DNA from: Solidesulfovibrio fructosivorans JJ]
Lineage (GTDB): Bacteria; Desulfobacterota; Desulfovibrionia; Desulfovibrionales; Desulfovibrionaceae
Assembly (NCBI RefSeq): GCF_000179555.1
Contig: NZ_AECZ01000016.1
Span: 1 to 64,000 of the forward strand
Direction: 5' to 3'
DNA: 64,000 bases
Of the stretch, positions 7,351-15,198 are shown piece by piece. The notes under the pieces were generated by a model, which did not search any database, was not told the DNA's origin, and saw only the letters and a program-made list of their open reading frames with translations. Position 1 is the stretch's first letter, and each line of letters begins with the position of its first letter. A program made the translations under genes and the position numbers.

Positions 7351-8915
7351 GCCGCCTCCTTGATGACCAGATTCTTGCGCAGACTTCCCTCCAAAAGACA
7401 TTCCGCCTTGGCCATGGCCCGGTAGGCCAGCGCACTTGATACGGGAAGGGACGCGCAGGCTCTTTTGAACTCCCTTCGCACCGAGGCGATGAGACATTGG
7501 CTCCATGGACGCAGGAAGTGGGGTTCGAAGGACGCCTCGCCCATGGCCTCGAGGCAGTCCCAAAGAGCCGGGAAAAAGGCCTCGTCAATGGCGCGGTCCA
7601 GGGTATCCGAGAATCTGGACGCCCAGGCCGCCGTCTCTGGCTGCTTGAATTCGGGGGTCTCCCTGGATGCCTGGAGAAGTTGCAGCACGGCCGGGCGCAG
7701 GACCCTGACCCGGGCGTCCCAGGCCATTCTAGCCATGTACTTGGCCATGGCCGCCGCGTCCGTATGGCGGGCGGCAAAAAAAGGACGGTCCTTCGAAGGA
7801 ATGGGGATGATGCGTTCGTGATAGCCGTCACTACCGCCCTCTGTGCGGGAAAAGACCCGAAAGGTCAGCGAGGCTCCGGTGGCTGGATCGCCGGGATGGA
7901 AGCGCTGCAGTAGACACGGTTCAAAAGCCCTCGTGTCGAACATGACTTGATGTGCAACGCTGTAATGTGGCTCTGAATTGTAAGCCTTGGCTCCTCCTTT
8001 CGTACCGACGTTGATTGGAATCCAGGGATCACCGAGGACACCTTTGAGATGTTTAGCTTCAACCCTTGTCCCTTCTGTACCCTTGACGCGGAATGAAACT
8101 GCGTCATCTAATCCGAGCGTCAACCGAATTCGGCGACAAATTTCGATGAACAGGGGATGCAAATTACACAGCGAAAGGGCATCATCCTTGTCGCCCTTCC
8201 ACGGATCAAGCCAGAGGAGGCGCAGCCCACTCCCCTGATGGAACAGCTCATTATCCCAGTTCGAGTCCATGGACGTTAGGAGCACGCGGCAATCCCGTTT
8301 CCAGTTTGCCCCTGGTCTTGGTGAAAACGTCAGAGACACCCCCTGTCTGGCGGCGGTTCCACCATTTTGGCGTGAGATGCTCTGATTGCCTCGGCCAAGA
8401 TATCCACTAAACGTCTGGAGCAGCAAAAGTCCGAACGCCCATTCCTCAGCCGTGGGCTGCCCATTCGATTTCCCTTTTTCCCCGTGCTCCTTGGAAGTGA
8501 CGAGGACGTCGAGATCGAACGGTGAAGCCGCATTGGCGTCCGCCATGCCCGTGAACCCGGCTAGGCTTCCCTCGGGAACGGGCGGCTGTAAAAATGCCGG
8601 CCGGGCGAGATCAGCCACCACCAGCCGCCACGGCGCGTCGTCGGGATAATCGGGCGTCAGACCACGAATATAACCCCGCCAATCCTCCTCGGACAGCCTG
8701 TCCGGCCACTCGTTTTCCCCGGCCTCCTCTAGGGCCATGACCGCGAGCTGGCACAGGAAGGCATGCCAGGGGTGGCGTTGATGGGGTCTCAATCCGGGGA
8801 AATCAAACACGGCATCGCGCCCGAGCATCGCCAGCACCCCTGGAAGCGACGCCTGGACGACACCTTCCTCGGTCCGGATCCGGAACACAGGATCCACAAG
8901 CAGATTGTCCGTCAT
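7347..8915 (-). CDS. cse1: Cascade large subunit Cse1 (CasA/Cas8e)
   Basis: A 522-residue Cse1/Cas8e, close to E. coli CasA (502 aa). It recognises the PAM, opens target DNA and recruits Cas3. The start NLLVDPVFRIRTEEG and the segment HQRHPWHAFLCQLAVMALE match the conserved N-terminal part of the family. It is coupled to cas3 upstream by a 4-base overlap (8912-8915) and to cse2 downstream by another. No frameshift or internal stop is visible. Confidence 0.95.
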   Translation of the reverse strand: MTDNLLVDPVFRIRTEEGVVQASLPGVLAMLGRDAVFDFPGLRPHQRHPWHAFLCQLAVMALEEAGENEWPDRLSEEDWRGYIRGLTPDYPDDAPWRLVVADLARPAFLQPPVPEGSLAGFTGMADANAASPFDLDVLVTSKEHGEKGKSNGQPTAEEWAFGLLLLQTFSGYLGRGNQSISRQNGGTAARQGVSLTFSPRPGANWKRDCRVLLTSMDSNWDNELFHQGSGLRLLWLDPWKGDKDDALSLCNLHPLFIEICRRIRLTLGLDDAVSFRVKGTEGTRVEAKHLKGVLGDPWIPINVGTKGGAKAYNSEPHYSVAHQVMFDTRAFEPCLLQRFHPGDPATGASLTFRVFSRTEGGSDGYHERIIPIPSKDRPFFAARHTDAAAMAKYMARMAWDARVRVLRPAVLQLLQASRETPEFKQPETAAWASRFSDTLDRAIDEAFFPALWDCLEAMGEASFEPHFLRPWSQCLIASVRREFKRACASLPVSSALAYRAMAKAECLLEGSLRKNLVIKEAA

Positions 8916-11491
8916 GAAGCCTCCTTGGAAAGACCATACCGGTCATAGCGGTACACAAACCGTTGCAGCCGAAATCGGAAGCCAAGGGGGGACGCCTCAA
9001 GTACCTCCGGCTCGATCTCCTCCGGGCTTTCCGGGGCCATCCATTGCGGAACCGTCAACTCCTCCACGGCGTTGCCGAAGGGACTGCCGAGAGGCGAGGC
9101 GAAACGGACGGCTCGGTCCCGAAGGCCCAGGCGAGTCCCCACGGTCAACCCTTCCCGGGTGCCGGCGCTTTCCGTGAACGGCTTGCCCCAGTCGATGCTA
9201 GCCAATCTTGCGTTTTGGCCCCGCGCTCCCTGTCGCCCGATAAGATCCTTAAATTCCTGTTGCATGCCATGACGCTTGGCCACATCAGCCATGATCTCGG
9301 GATGCAGCGCCCTCTCCACGAGATCCCGACTCATTTCCGGAATGCGTAGGACTTTCTGGTCCGCGTCCAGGGCCAAAATTCGTTCCCAGGTGGCCAGGAC
9401 GGCCAGGAGATTCTCATAGGCCCGCTCCTTTCCGTATTGATGCCTCCTGGCCGCGCGTAGACCGTCCGCGCCAAACGTCTTCGGAGTCAAGAGATGGCAC
9501 ACGGGTAGGGCATGCCCGGCCGGCCTACTGGGATCGCGATCACGGTGGCGGTGCAGGCGTCCAAGCCGCTGGAGCAGGACGTCCATGGGACACAGGTCGG
9601 TGATGAGCACGTCGAAATCCACGTCCAGCGACTGTTCCAGGGTTTGGGTGGCGACCAACACCCCGGCCTGGCAGTCGCCATGTCGGCCGAAACGATTTTC
9701 CACCTCCGTGTCCAGCTGTTGACGATCCGAGCGCGCGTAGCGGGCATGGTGGGGACAGGCCGCCCCCGCCACGGAGAAAAGCCGTTCGGGCGGAAGCAAC
9801 GCCTCCAGGGCGGCTTGCGTCTCGCGGGCCGTGGCCACGGCATTTCGGAGGACCAGTACCCGGCCCCCCTGGGCGACACACGCGACCGTCAGTTCGGCCA
9901 CGGTCTCGGGAGCATCCTGAATTGTGAGCGGAAGCACCCGGACGGGCTTTTTCCGAGCCTCCGGGGGGCGGTCGTCGGTAACGGGCAGCATGCCCGCCAC
10001 AGTGGTGATGGCTGGGTAGGGTGCCTCCAGGCATTGCGCAAGTGAGGGACGCAGGCGCCCCCCCTGAAAGCCGTTCAAGTATTGTTGGCGGACATGGCCA
10101 CCGAGGGTGGCGGAAAGAAGGAGGACTTGGCCCCCGGCGCGTCGGAAAAAGTCCAAGAGCCCCAGGGTGAGACGCGTCATGTAGGTATCGCTGGCATGGA
10201 CCTCGTCCACCACGAGCAGTGATCGGCAAAGGGCCGCTGTCCGCAGATGGGCATGGCGTACCCGCAGTGTCCCTAAAAGGGCTTGGTCGATGGTGCCAAC
10301 GGCCAGGGGCGCGGCCAGGAAGCGCTTGGGATGCTCGGCGGCCCAGCGCCGTTCGGCGGCAGGTCGGTCCGGGGCGTCGTCCCACTGGACCTCGAAGCCC
10401 GGGAGCATCGTCCCACAAACGCCATCCACCCGAAGATAGCCGGGAACGGCGAGCACGGTAGAGGGCGGGGCATCCCCAAAGGTGTTGGCGACGAAGCGGG
10501 TGACACGGCCAAAAAGCTGTGTCGCGGCGAATCGGAGCGGATTGGCGAAATAGAGTCCGTCCACCAACCCCTCGCACCAAAGACGTGTAAAAAAACGCAA
10601 TGCGGCCTCGGTCTTGCCCCAGCCCGTCTCCGCTTCGATGAGGGTAAGTCCTCCTTTCTGGGAAAGTGGTAAGGTGTCGACCGCCTGTTGGAGGGCGTTG
10701 GCCCGGAAGGAAAACTGGTGGTCAAAGGCAGGAGTGACCGTGATGTCAACGCGGCAAGGTGTTGCGTTCAGGCCGATGGTGGCCAGGGCCTTTGTTGCCG
10801 CCGCTCGGGAAAAGACCATCTCGTTTCCAGGGGCAACTTGCCGGGTGATGGGGAAAAATCGTTTGTCCGATCCGATCCAGTCGGCCAGCATCACCAAACC
10901 GGCGAACAGGTGCTGGCCCGCCGGTTCCCGGGGTAGGGAAGGTGCATCCTTACGGAAGGCTTCCGGAAACCATTTCTTCAAGGCTTCGACGAGTTCATGC
11001 AGGAACTGCCAAGTTGGGGCCTGCGAACTTGACGGCCACAAACCCGCCTTTACCGGACGTTCAAAGTCCGATTCCGTAAGTGGTTCGCCGTGATGCGAAA
11101 AAGAGGCAGCAAGATACTCGAAAACGCTCGCTCCCCCAAGATCATCCCATCTACTCAGGAAGGAACATGCCTCCAGAAATCGAGCCTTATTCGAACCAAT
11201 GAACAGACCGCCAATCGGTTCGATGTGCCCATTGGTCGGATGATTCCCCGGGGTATTCTTATTTTGAAATCCAGGTGTAGCTTTCCCGATGTCATGGAGC
11301 GCTGCCAAGCAAGCAAAACGCTGTGCGTCAGTGTCGTTAAATTGTCTGCCAAAGAGGCAGGATAGCCGAGATCTATATATTTCCAGACAACAGAGCGTGT
11401 TGAGGGTAAATGCCACGTCGGCGAGGTGTGCTAGCAGCGGTAGGGTTGACGTCATTGCTCCATCAATTGCCGTTTTCCCCCACAGCGACAT
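8912..11491 (-). CDS. cas3: CRISPR-associated helicase-nuclease Cas3
   Basis: An 859-residue single-chain Cas3 that nicks and degrades Cascade-marked DNA. The N-terminal HD nuclease domain shows His22 (LAHLADVA), His66-Asp67 (LAALHDIGK) and a later SHHGEP. The SF2 helicase shows Walker A EAETGWGKT at 286-294, DEVH at 429-432, SAT at 460-462 and the C-terminal QRLGRLHRH arginine-finger motif. AGAGG lies at proper distance from the ATG at 11491, and an AT-rich promoter-like region precedes it. First gene of the eight-gene cas operon. Confidence 0.97.
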   Translation of the reverse strand: MSLWGKTAIDGAMTSTLPLLAHLADVAFTLNTLCCLEIYRSRLSCLFGRQFNDTDAQRFACLAALHDIGKATPGFQNKNTPGNHPTNGHIEPIGGLFIGSNKARFLEACSFLSRWDDLGGASVFEYLAASFSHHGEPLTESDFERPVKAGLWPSSSQAPTWQFLHELVEALKKWFPEAFRKDAPSLPREPAGQHLFAGLVMLADWIGSDKRFFPITRQVAPGNEMVFSRAAATKALATIGLNATPCRVDITVTPAFDHQFSFRANALQQAVDTLPLSQKGGLTLIEAETGWGKTEAALRFFTRLWCEGLVDGLYFANPLRFAATQLFGRVTRFVANTFGDAPPSTVLAVPGYLRVDGVCGTMLPGFEVQWDDAPDRPAAERRWAAEHPKRFLAAPLAVGTIDQALLGTLRVRHAHLRTAALCRSLLVVDEVHASDTYMTRLTLGLLDFFRRAGGQVLLLSATLGGHVRQQYLNGFQGGRLRPSLAQCLEAPYPAITTVAGMLPVTDDRPPEARKKPVRVLPLTIQDAPETVAELTVACVAQGGRVLVLRNAVATARETQAALEALLPPERLFSVAGAACPHHARYARSDRQQLDTEVENRFGRHGDCQAGVLVATQTLEQSLDVDFDVLITDLCPMDVLLQRLGRLHRHRDRDPSRPAGHALPVCHLLTPKTFGADGLRAARRHQYGKERAYENLLAVLATWERILALDADQKVLRIPEMSRDLVERALHPEIMADVAKRHGMQQEFKDLIGRQGARGQNARLASIDWGKPFTESAGTREGLTVGTRLGLRDRAVRFASPLGSPFGNAVEELTVPQWMAPESPEEIEPEVLEASPLGFRFRLQRFVYRYDRYGLSKEAS

Positions 11492-11966
11492 TGCCCACCT
11501 CTTGCGACTGCGTAGTATATATTAATAATTTATATTTTAAGCAGTAGGATATTGCAACTATTTCGGCGGGATTGTTGCGAAATTTTTCTAAGTCGCTGCT
11601 TGCCCCGTTGGTCAAGGAACGCAAGCCGGATGACGGGCCAATTTGAACCCGGCTGCATGGATCGGGTAACGTTTCTAAACATTCACCTGCCGTCTAAGAA
11701 ACCCAGCGCATGCCGCCGAATTGATTGAGAGTATGTCCAAAGTTTCGCTTAAGCAATTTGGTTCGCTGCCGCCCAGATATTTGCTGACCAATGAGCCGAG
11801 GCGAATCCTGTAGCTGTGAGCGCTTACCGCTAGACGAAATCCGATTTTTTGTCCCCAGGCGATTGCCTGGGGACCCCACACCTACGCACCACTCCGTGGC
11901 GCAATACCTGGATTTCCAGGTGTATGACAAAAGCATACAAAATGATTTCTACAATAAATTAATCAA
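11492..11966. other. intergenic region upstream of cas3, no gene seen
   Basis: About 475 bases between divergent transcription units. The first 60 bases next to cas3 are very AT-rich and probably hold the cas promoter, with TATACT on the minus strand as a candidate -10. A 10-bp perfect stem-loop, GTCCCCAGGC-N4-GCCTGGGGAC, lies at 11851-11874 and lacks a T-run in the sense of a terminator. Short open frames here have no ribosome-binding sites and no family resemblance. Confidence 0.5.
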
Positions 11967-12058
11967 GTTACATGTAATACAAACGAATACACTTAATCGT
12001 TTCATGTAACGCTGTCGAGACTAGTAACATGTAACGGTTGACGGGTGTATCATGTCAC
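11967..12058 (+). promoter_or_regulatory. four tandem GTnnCATGTnAC operator-like palindromes
   Basis: Four near-palindromic 12-mers lie at 11967-11978 (GTTACATGTAAT), 11999-12010 (GTTTCATGTAAC), 12024-12035 (GTAACATGTAAC) and 12047-12058 (GTATCATGTCAC), centred 32, 25 and 23 bp apart. The last sits inside the spacer of a good sigma-70-type promoter that reads into the ribbon-helix-helix gene. Tandem short palindromes are the usual operator form for such repressors, so autoregulation is likely. Confidence 0.65.
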
Positions 12059-12066
12059 GGTATTCT
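12038..12066 (+). promoter_or_regulatory. sigma-70-type promoter for the RHH regulator
   Basis: TTGACG at 12038-12043 and TATTCT at 12061-12066 are separated by exactly 17 bases. An operator palindrome (12047-12058) fills the spacer. The downstream ATG at 12089 has GGAGG 9 bases upstream of it. Confidence 0.6.
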
Positions 12067-12088
12067 TATTTGTGCGGAGGATATTACA

Positions 12089-12334
12089 ATGGGTGATTTT
12101 ACTTCAAATGAACGACAAATCGCAATGCGGGAACGAGACCGGAATGCCGGCATCGAATATGTTCAATTTCGGTGCGAGGTTGTCGTGATGGATGTGATCC
12201 GAGAGCGTGCAAAAAAAAGAGGAAACTCGCTAGCTCAATATCTCAGAACCACGATGGAACAACTAGCCAATGCCATTCGGATCCAGGATGCTGATGAGCA
12301 GAATACTTTGCAACGTCAGCAACCGCAAAAATGA
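12089..12334 (+). CDS. ribbon-helix-helix-type small regulator
   Basis: An 81-residue protein. A short strand, YVQFRCEVV, is followed by two helices, MDVIRERAKKRGNSLAQYL, compatible with the Arc/CopG ribbon-helix-helix fold. The ATG at 12089 is chosen because GGAGG precedes it at ideal spacing. Four palindromic operators and a promoter lie just upstream, so it probably represses itself. Because it is divergent from cas3 across about 600 bases, an effect on cas expression is possible, but no copy of the operator is seen next to cas3. An antitoxin role is another possibility, but no toxin gene follows. Confidence 0.65.
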   Translation: MGDFTSNERQIAMRERDRNAGIEYVQFRCEVVVMDVIRERAKKRGNSLAQYLRTTMEQLANAIRIQDADEQNTLQRQQPQK

Positions 12335-12370
12335 GTTTGGTTTTCGCCAAAAAATACTTTCCGGCCTGCC

Positions 12371-13018
12371 CTAAAATTCGATCAGCTTGATCTCTCGAAG
12401 CCCGAGCCCTACGACTCGGATTTCTCCTTCAATTTTACCTTCCACTGACCCTTCGTGGTGATGTCCATGCACAAGTAGGCGCGCACCAATTTCCCGTGTC
12501 AAATCTCCGATTTCACGGAAGCCATGTTGATGGTTTTCAGGCGCCTCATGCGTAACCAAAATATCAATCGGTTTGAGCCAGCGGAGAAGATCAAAATCAG
12601 CAGGAAAAATGCTCGACCAATGTAGCGCCGGAATGTCGCCAAGGAATCGTTGCCGGGGTGGTGTGGCCTCCAACAATTCTTGCCGGGAATGATACCGGAT
12701 TCCTCCATCTGGATGCCAAACTCGACCACGAAAAATTCCGCCAAGTCCGGCGAGGCGGAGCCGCCCCACCTCTTCTACACGGCCGTGCAAGTTATGACTC
12801 CAAGCATCGCCACGGTGCGCGATCAAAAATCCTGTTGATTCTGTGTCGTGGTTGCCGAGGATAAAAAAGGTTCGAGGCCAGAGTGAGCCGAGTTCTTCCG
12901 GCAAAGGAAGATTGGGCGTCTGGTCGCCAAGAAGTATGATCGCGTCGGCCTTTCGGCCAGCGCAGATGATGTGTGAAAATTCACCGTGGCAATCGCCACA
13001 AAAAAGGATGCTGGGCAT
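12371..13018 (-). CDS. calcineurin-like metallophosphoesterase
   Basis: A 215-residue protein with the complete set of metallophosphoesterase metal motifs: GDCHG (Asp9, His11), GDQ (Asp32), GNHD (55-58), a THEAPE histidine and a C-terminal GHHHEG. This predicts a di-metal phosphoesterase acting on a nucleotide or phosphoprotein; the substrate cannot be told from sequence. It is the last gene of a minus-strand run of cargo genes and starts 25 bases after the end of a truncated Mo-carrier-like fragment. No signal peptide, so cytoplasmic. Confidence 0.88.
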   Translation of the reverse strand: MPSILFCGDCHGEFSHIICAGRKADAIILLGDQTPNLPLPEELGSLWPRTFFILGNHDTESTGFLIAHRGDAWSHNLHGRVEEVGRLRLAGLGGIFRGRVWHPDGGIRYHSRQELLEATPPRQRFLGDIPALHWSSIFPADFDLLRWLKPIDILVTHEAPENHQHGFREIGDLTREIGARLLVHGHHHEGSVEGKIEGEIRVVGLGLREIKLIEF

Positions 13019-13043
13019 GGATCAGTCCGCCGAAAATATCCGC

Positions 13044-13202
13044 TCAAAAAGGCGCCTCGTCTCGGAATAGATCGTCCGCCAGTCGCCAGCGCGGGCACCA
13101 GCCGCCATGCCGAATGCCATGGGCCAAGGCAAAGTCGAGGGCTGCACGGTCAACGCCGGTCTGGCCGCCGGAAATGATGGTCAGTTGCGAGAGGTCAAGC
13201 AT
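13044..13202 (-). pseudogene. truncated putative-molybdenum-carrier-like (YpsA/LOG-fold) gene
   Basis: The 52 codons beginning at the ATG at 13202 read [18 protein letters not shown] and [10 protein letters not shown], the characteristic N-terminus of the putative molybdenum carrier family, whose members are usually about 150 residues. The frame stops soon after GGWCP. Another frame across 13044-13090 continues with family-like [12 protein letters not shown] and stops just before the phosphoesterase start. A small deletion and frameshift is the simplest explanation. The fragment may or may not be translated. Confidence 0.6.
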
Positions 13203-13229
13203 GGGGAGTGCCCGGCGTGGCTCGCGTTG

Positions 13230-13403
13230 TTATGCCCAATCGAGCAAGGGGTTGCGGGCCTTCGTCGGCGGCCTCTTGCCGGTTATCTCGTCCTCGAAGA
13301 TCGCCAGGGATTCGGCCATGGCCTTGCGGTGCTTGTCCGCCAGGCATTGCGACGCTTCTTGCCTCGCGGCAAATTCTTCAGGGGTCAACTTTTCGGGGCG
13401 CAT
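13230..13403 (-). CDS. small hypothetical protein, 57 aa
   Basis: A 57-codon ORF from the ATG at 13403, beginning MRPEKLTPEEFAARQEAS and ending NPLLDWA. It has an excellent AGGAGG 8 bases upstream and is tightly packed between neighbours of the same orientation. It is charged and predicted helical, with no membrane segment. Unknown function; probably a phage- or plasmid-type accessory gene. Confidence 0.6.
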   Translation of the reverse strand: MRPEKLTPEEFAARQEASQCLADKHRKAMAESLAIFEDEITGKRPPTKARNPLLDWA

Positions 13404-13415
13404 GGGTTATTCCTC

Positions 13416-13796
13416 CTAAACGTGCCGGGCTTCGATCTTATCTGGGCCGGCGAAAATTTCGTAGATGTACTGGCCTCTCGGCACGTCGTGGCGCCCATCA
13501 GCTAGGGCCAGGGCAATGGCCCGGTCCCATTTAGCCTCGTGGACAAAGATGACTTGCGCGTCCGGGAGCGCCAACTTTGCTTGCATGGCCAGGGTCAAAC
13601 CAATCCAAGCGCAAACGTCGGGGTCATAGTCGAGGCCGTATGCGCCATCCCGTCTTTTTTGATATTCTCCAAGCTCCCACCACCAGTTCCAATCGTAGAG
13701 CCGTTCCCGGAGGGCAGGCGGGACGCGATACCATGTTGCTTCATCGCACCAAAGCCCATTGGCTTCGTAATCAACCATGATCTTGATTGCAGCCAT
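13416..13796 (-). CDS. hypothetical protein, 126 aa
   Basis: A soluble, acidic, Trp-rich protein (WYRVPP, DWNWWWELGEY). The ATG at 13796 has GGAGG 5 bases upstream; an in-frame TTG at 13808 is a poorer start. It lies 12 bases upstream of the 57-residue gene in the same direction, so the two are probably co-transcribed with the phosphoesterase. No family recognised. Confidence 0.65.
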   Translation of the reverse strand: MAAIKIMVDYEANGLWCDEATWYRVPPALRERLYDWNWWWELGEYQKRRDGAYGLDYDPDVCAWIGLTLAMQAKLALPDAQVIFVHEAKWDRAIALALADGRHDVPRGQYIYEIFAGPDKIEARHV

Positions 13797-13907
13797 GACG
13801 CCCTCCAATCGAAATCAGCATGATCCATGCGCCGGTTGGCACCTGGATTGCCGCAAGCGGCAATGGCCTGGGGATGGGCTCGCCCAGGTCTGCCAGGGTG
13901 GCTATGT

Positions 13908-13943
13908 GGCCACGTGGCCTGCCCGAGCAAAAGCTCGGGCAGG
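13908..13943. other. palindrome plus 11-bp stem-loop between cargo genes
   Basis: GGCCACGTGGCC is a perfect 12-bp palindrome at 13908-13919. It runs into a stem-loop, CCTGCCCGAGC-AAAA-GCTCGGGCAGG, at 13918-13943. There is no T-run on the minus strand after it, so it may be a transcript-stabilising hairpin or a non-classical terminator after the tandem-repeat gene. Confidence 0.45.
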
Positions 13944-13964
13944 TGAAGAATAAAATAGAGGGGG

Positions 13965-14591
13965 TTACTCGGCCTCGCCCGGCGCTTCTTGGCCAGCCTC
14001 CTTGGCGGCGGCTGCCGCTTTAGGGGTCAGGCAGGCATTGAACCAGTCAACGGCCTCCCCAACGTCGCGGAATCCAGCAGCGTACCATTCGTCGGCCTCC
14101 GCCTGCGTAAAACCTGCCGAGCGCCACGCGTAGGCGTACTCCACTTCGTACCCTGCGTCACGCCAGGATTTTGCTTCGAGAGGTGCGAATTCGTAGTACT
14201 CTCTCCACTCTCGCGCTTTAGCTGGCGTGTCGAACCCAGCGTCGCACCAAGCCAGAACTTCATCCAGCTCATCACCGGCAAAGCCGGCATCGCCCCATTC
14301 CCAGCCATCCCGATAGTCGAACCCGGCCTCGACCCATTTGGCGGTCTCTCCGGGAGTAATAGGCCAAACATCCTCCCATGCGGCTGCGTCCTCCGCCACA
14401 AATCCGGCCTTGCGCCACTCTGCCGCCTCGGAGGCAACCCGAAACCCAGCATTATACCATTCACCGGCCTCGACCGGATCGGTGAATCCGATCGCAATCC
14501 AGTCGCCAACCTCGTCTTGATCAAAATTCCATTCTTCCCAGATAGCTAGGGTGTTGGTATCGAGGGCGGTGGTGGTTGTGGTCATAATCAT
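13965..14591 (-). CDS. tandem W-x-x-A-G-F repeat protein
   Basis: A 208-residue very acidic protein built of about 13 tandem units of 13-16 residues from residue 18 to about 190. Each unit begins with Trp: the consensus is W-x-x-A-G-F followed by a short segment ending E-A-x-x (for example WYNAGFRVASEAAE, WRSAGFTQAEADE). This looks like a short helical-repeat solenoid and suggests a binding or scaffold role. The ATG at 14591 has AAGGAG 7 bases upstream. No membrane segment or signal peptide. I do not recognise a functional family. Confidence 0.75.
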   Translation of the reverse strand: MIMTTTTTALDTNTLAIWEEWNFDQDEVGDWIAIGFTDPVEAGEWYNAGFRVASEAAEWRKAGFVAEDAAAWEDVWPITPGETAKWVEAGFDYRDGWEWGDAGFAGDELDEVLAWCDAGFDTPAKAREWREYYEFAPLEAKSWRDAGYEVEYAYAWRSAGFTQAEADEWYAAGFRDVGEAVDWFNACLTPKAAAAAKEAGQEAPGEAE

Positions 14592-14700
14592 GTCGTATCT
14601 CCTTGAGTTAGTTAGAAATTTGTTTCAAGTAGACAAGACGACAAGTCCTGTATTTTAGGTATCTCACTGATATTGTGCGTGAACCTGCCGTGGCCGTAGA

Positions 14701-14889
14701 TCAGCCCGGAACAGAGCCAGCAGGCCGTACGGTCGGGAGGGCCGGAACATCAGACCGCGCCAGCCATGCGCTCGGCAAGCGGGTGGGACGTCGGTCACGT
14801 CTTTCTGGTCCGAGTGGTCCGAGGTCATTACTTACCAGCGAGATAAGCGCAGAAGGCCGTGTGGGGAATTCGGGGGTGACCGTGGCCAT
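14701..14889 (-). CDS. possible small Pro/Arg-rich protein, 62 aa
   Basis: The ATG at 14889 has a strong AAGGAG 7 bases upstream, the same layout as the start of the next gene (14591). The product, MATVTPEFPTRPSALISL..., is rich in Pro, Arg and Ser and resembles nothing I know. Support rests on the ribosome-binding site and operon position. Confidence 0.4.
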   Translation of the reverse strand: MATVTPEFPTRPSALISLVSNDLGPLGPERRDRRPTRLPSAWLARSDVPALPTVRPAGSVPG

Positions 14890-14930
14890 GGGTAGGCTCC
14901 TTGGGTTAGATTGTTAAATAAATTCAGCTA

Positions 14931-15189
14931 GGTAACCAAAAATGATTCGGTGGTAACCATTTGTAACCATTTTTCATTTTCTAACTAGCTGATTTTATTC
15001 ATAAGTAACCAAAGTAACCAAAGTAACCTTTTTTTTTGATACCCCCCTACTATGGGGGGTGTTTTCTTATCTATTTTCTCCCCTATAGAGGGGGGGGGTG
15101 TTTTCAGAAGTGGTTACTTTGGTTACATTCAGTTATTTCAGCGTGTTGCGTGGTTACCAACGGTTACCTCTGGGCTGTTTTTGGTTACC
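14931..15189. repeat. eleven GTAACC/GGTTAC motifs, candidate replication origin
   Basis: Six GTAACC copies start at 14931, 14952, 14963, 15005, 15014 and 15023; the last three are exact 9-bp iterons AAGTAACCA-like. Five copies in the inverted orientation start at 15112, 15121, 15152, 15162 and 15183. Between the clusters are a T-run and a perfect inverted repeat, ACCCCCC-N6-GGGGGGT (15041-15060), in an AT-rich setting. It abuts the 3' end of the primase-helicase gene. P4-like elements have iterated short motifs at ori that are bound by their primase-helicase, so an origin role is inferred. Confidence 0.6.
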
Positions 15190-15198
15190 AGTCCGATT

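Noticed and set aside
11851-11874. Perfect GC hairpin as a terminator between cas3 and the RHH gene
   Set aside because: The T-run lies on the wrong side for either direction of transcription and no gene ends there.
11694-11936. Transposase C-terminal remnant upstream of cas3 on the minus strand
   Set aside because: The short frame has no start signal and no transposase motif that I can defend.
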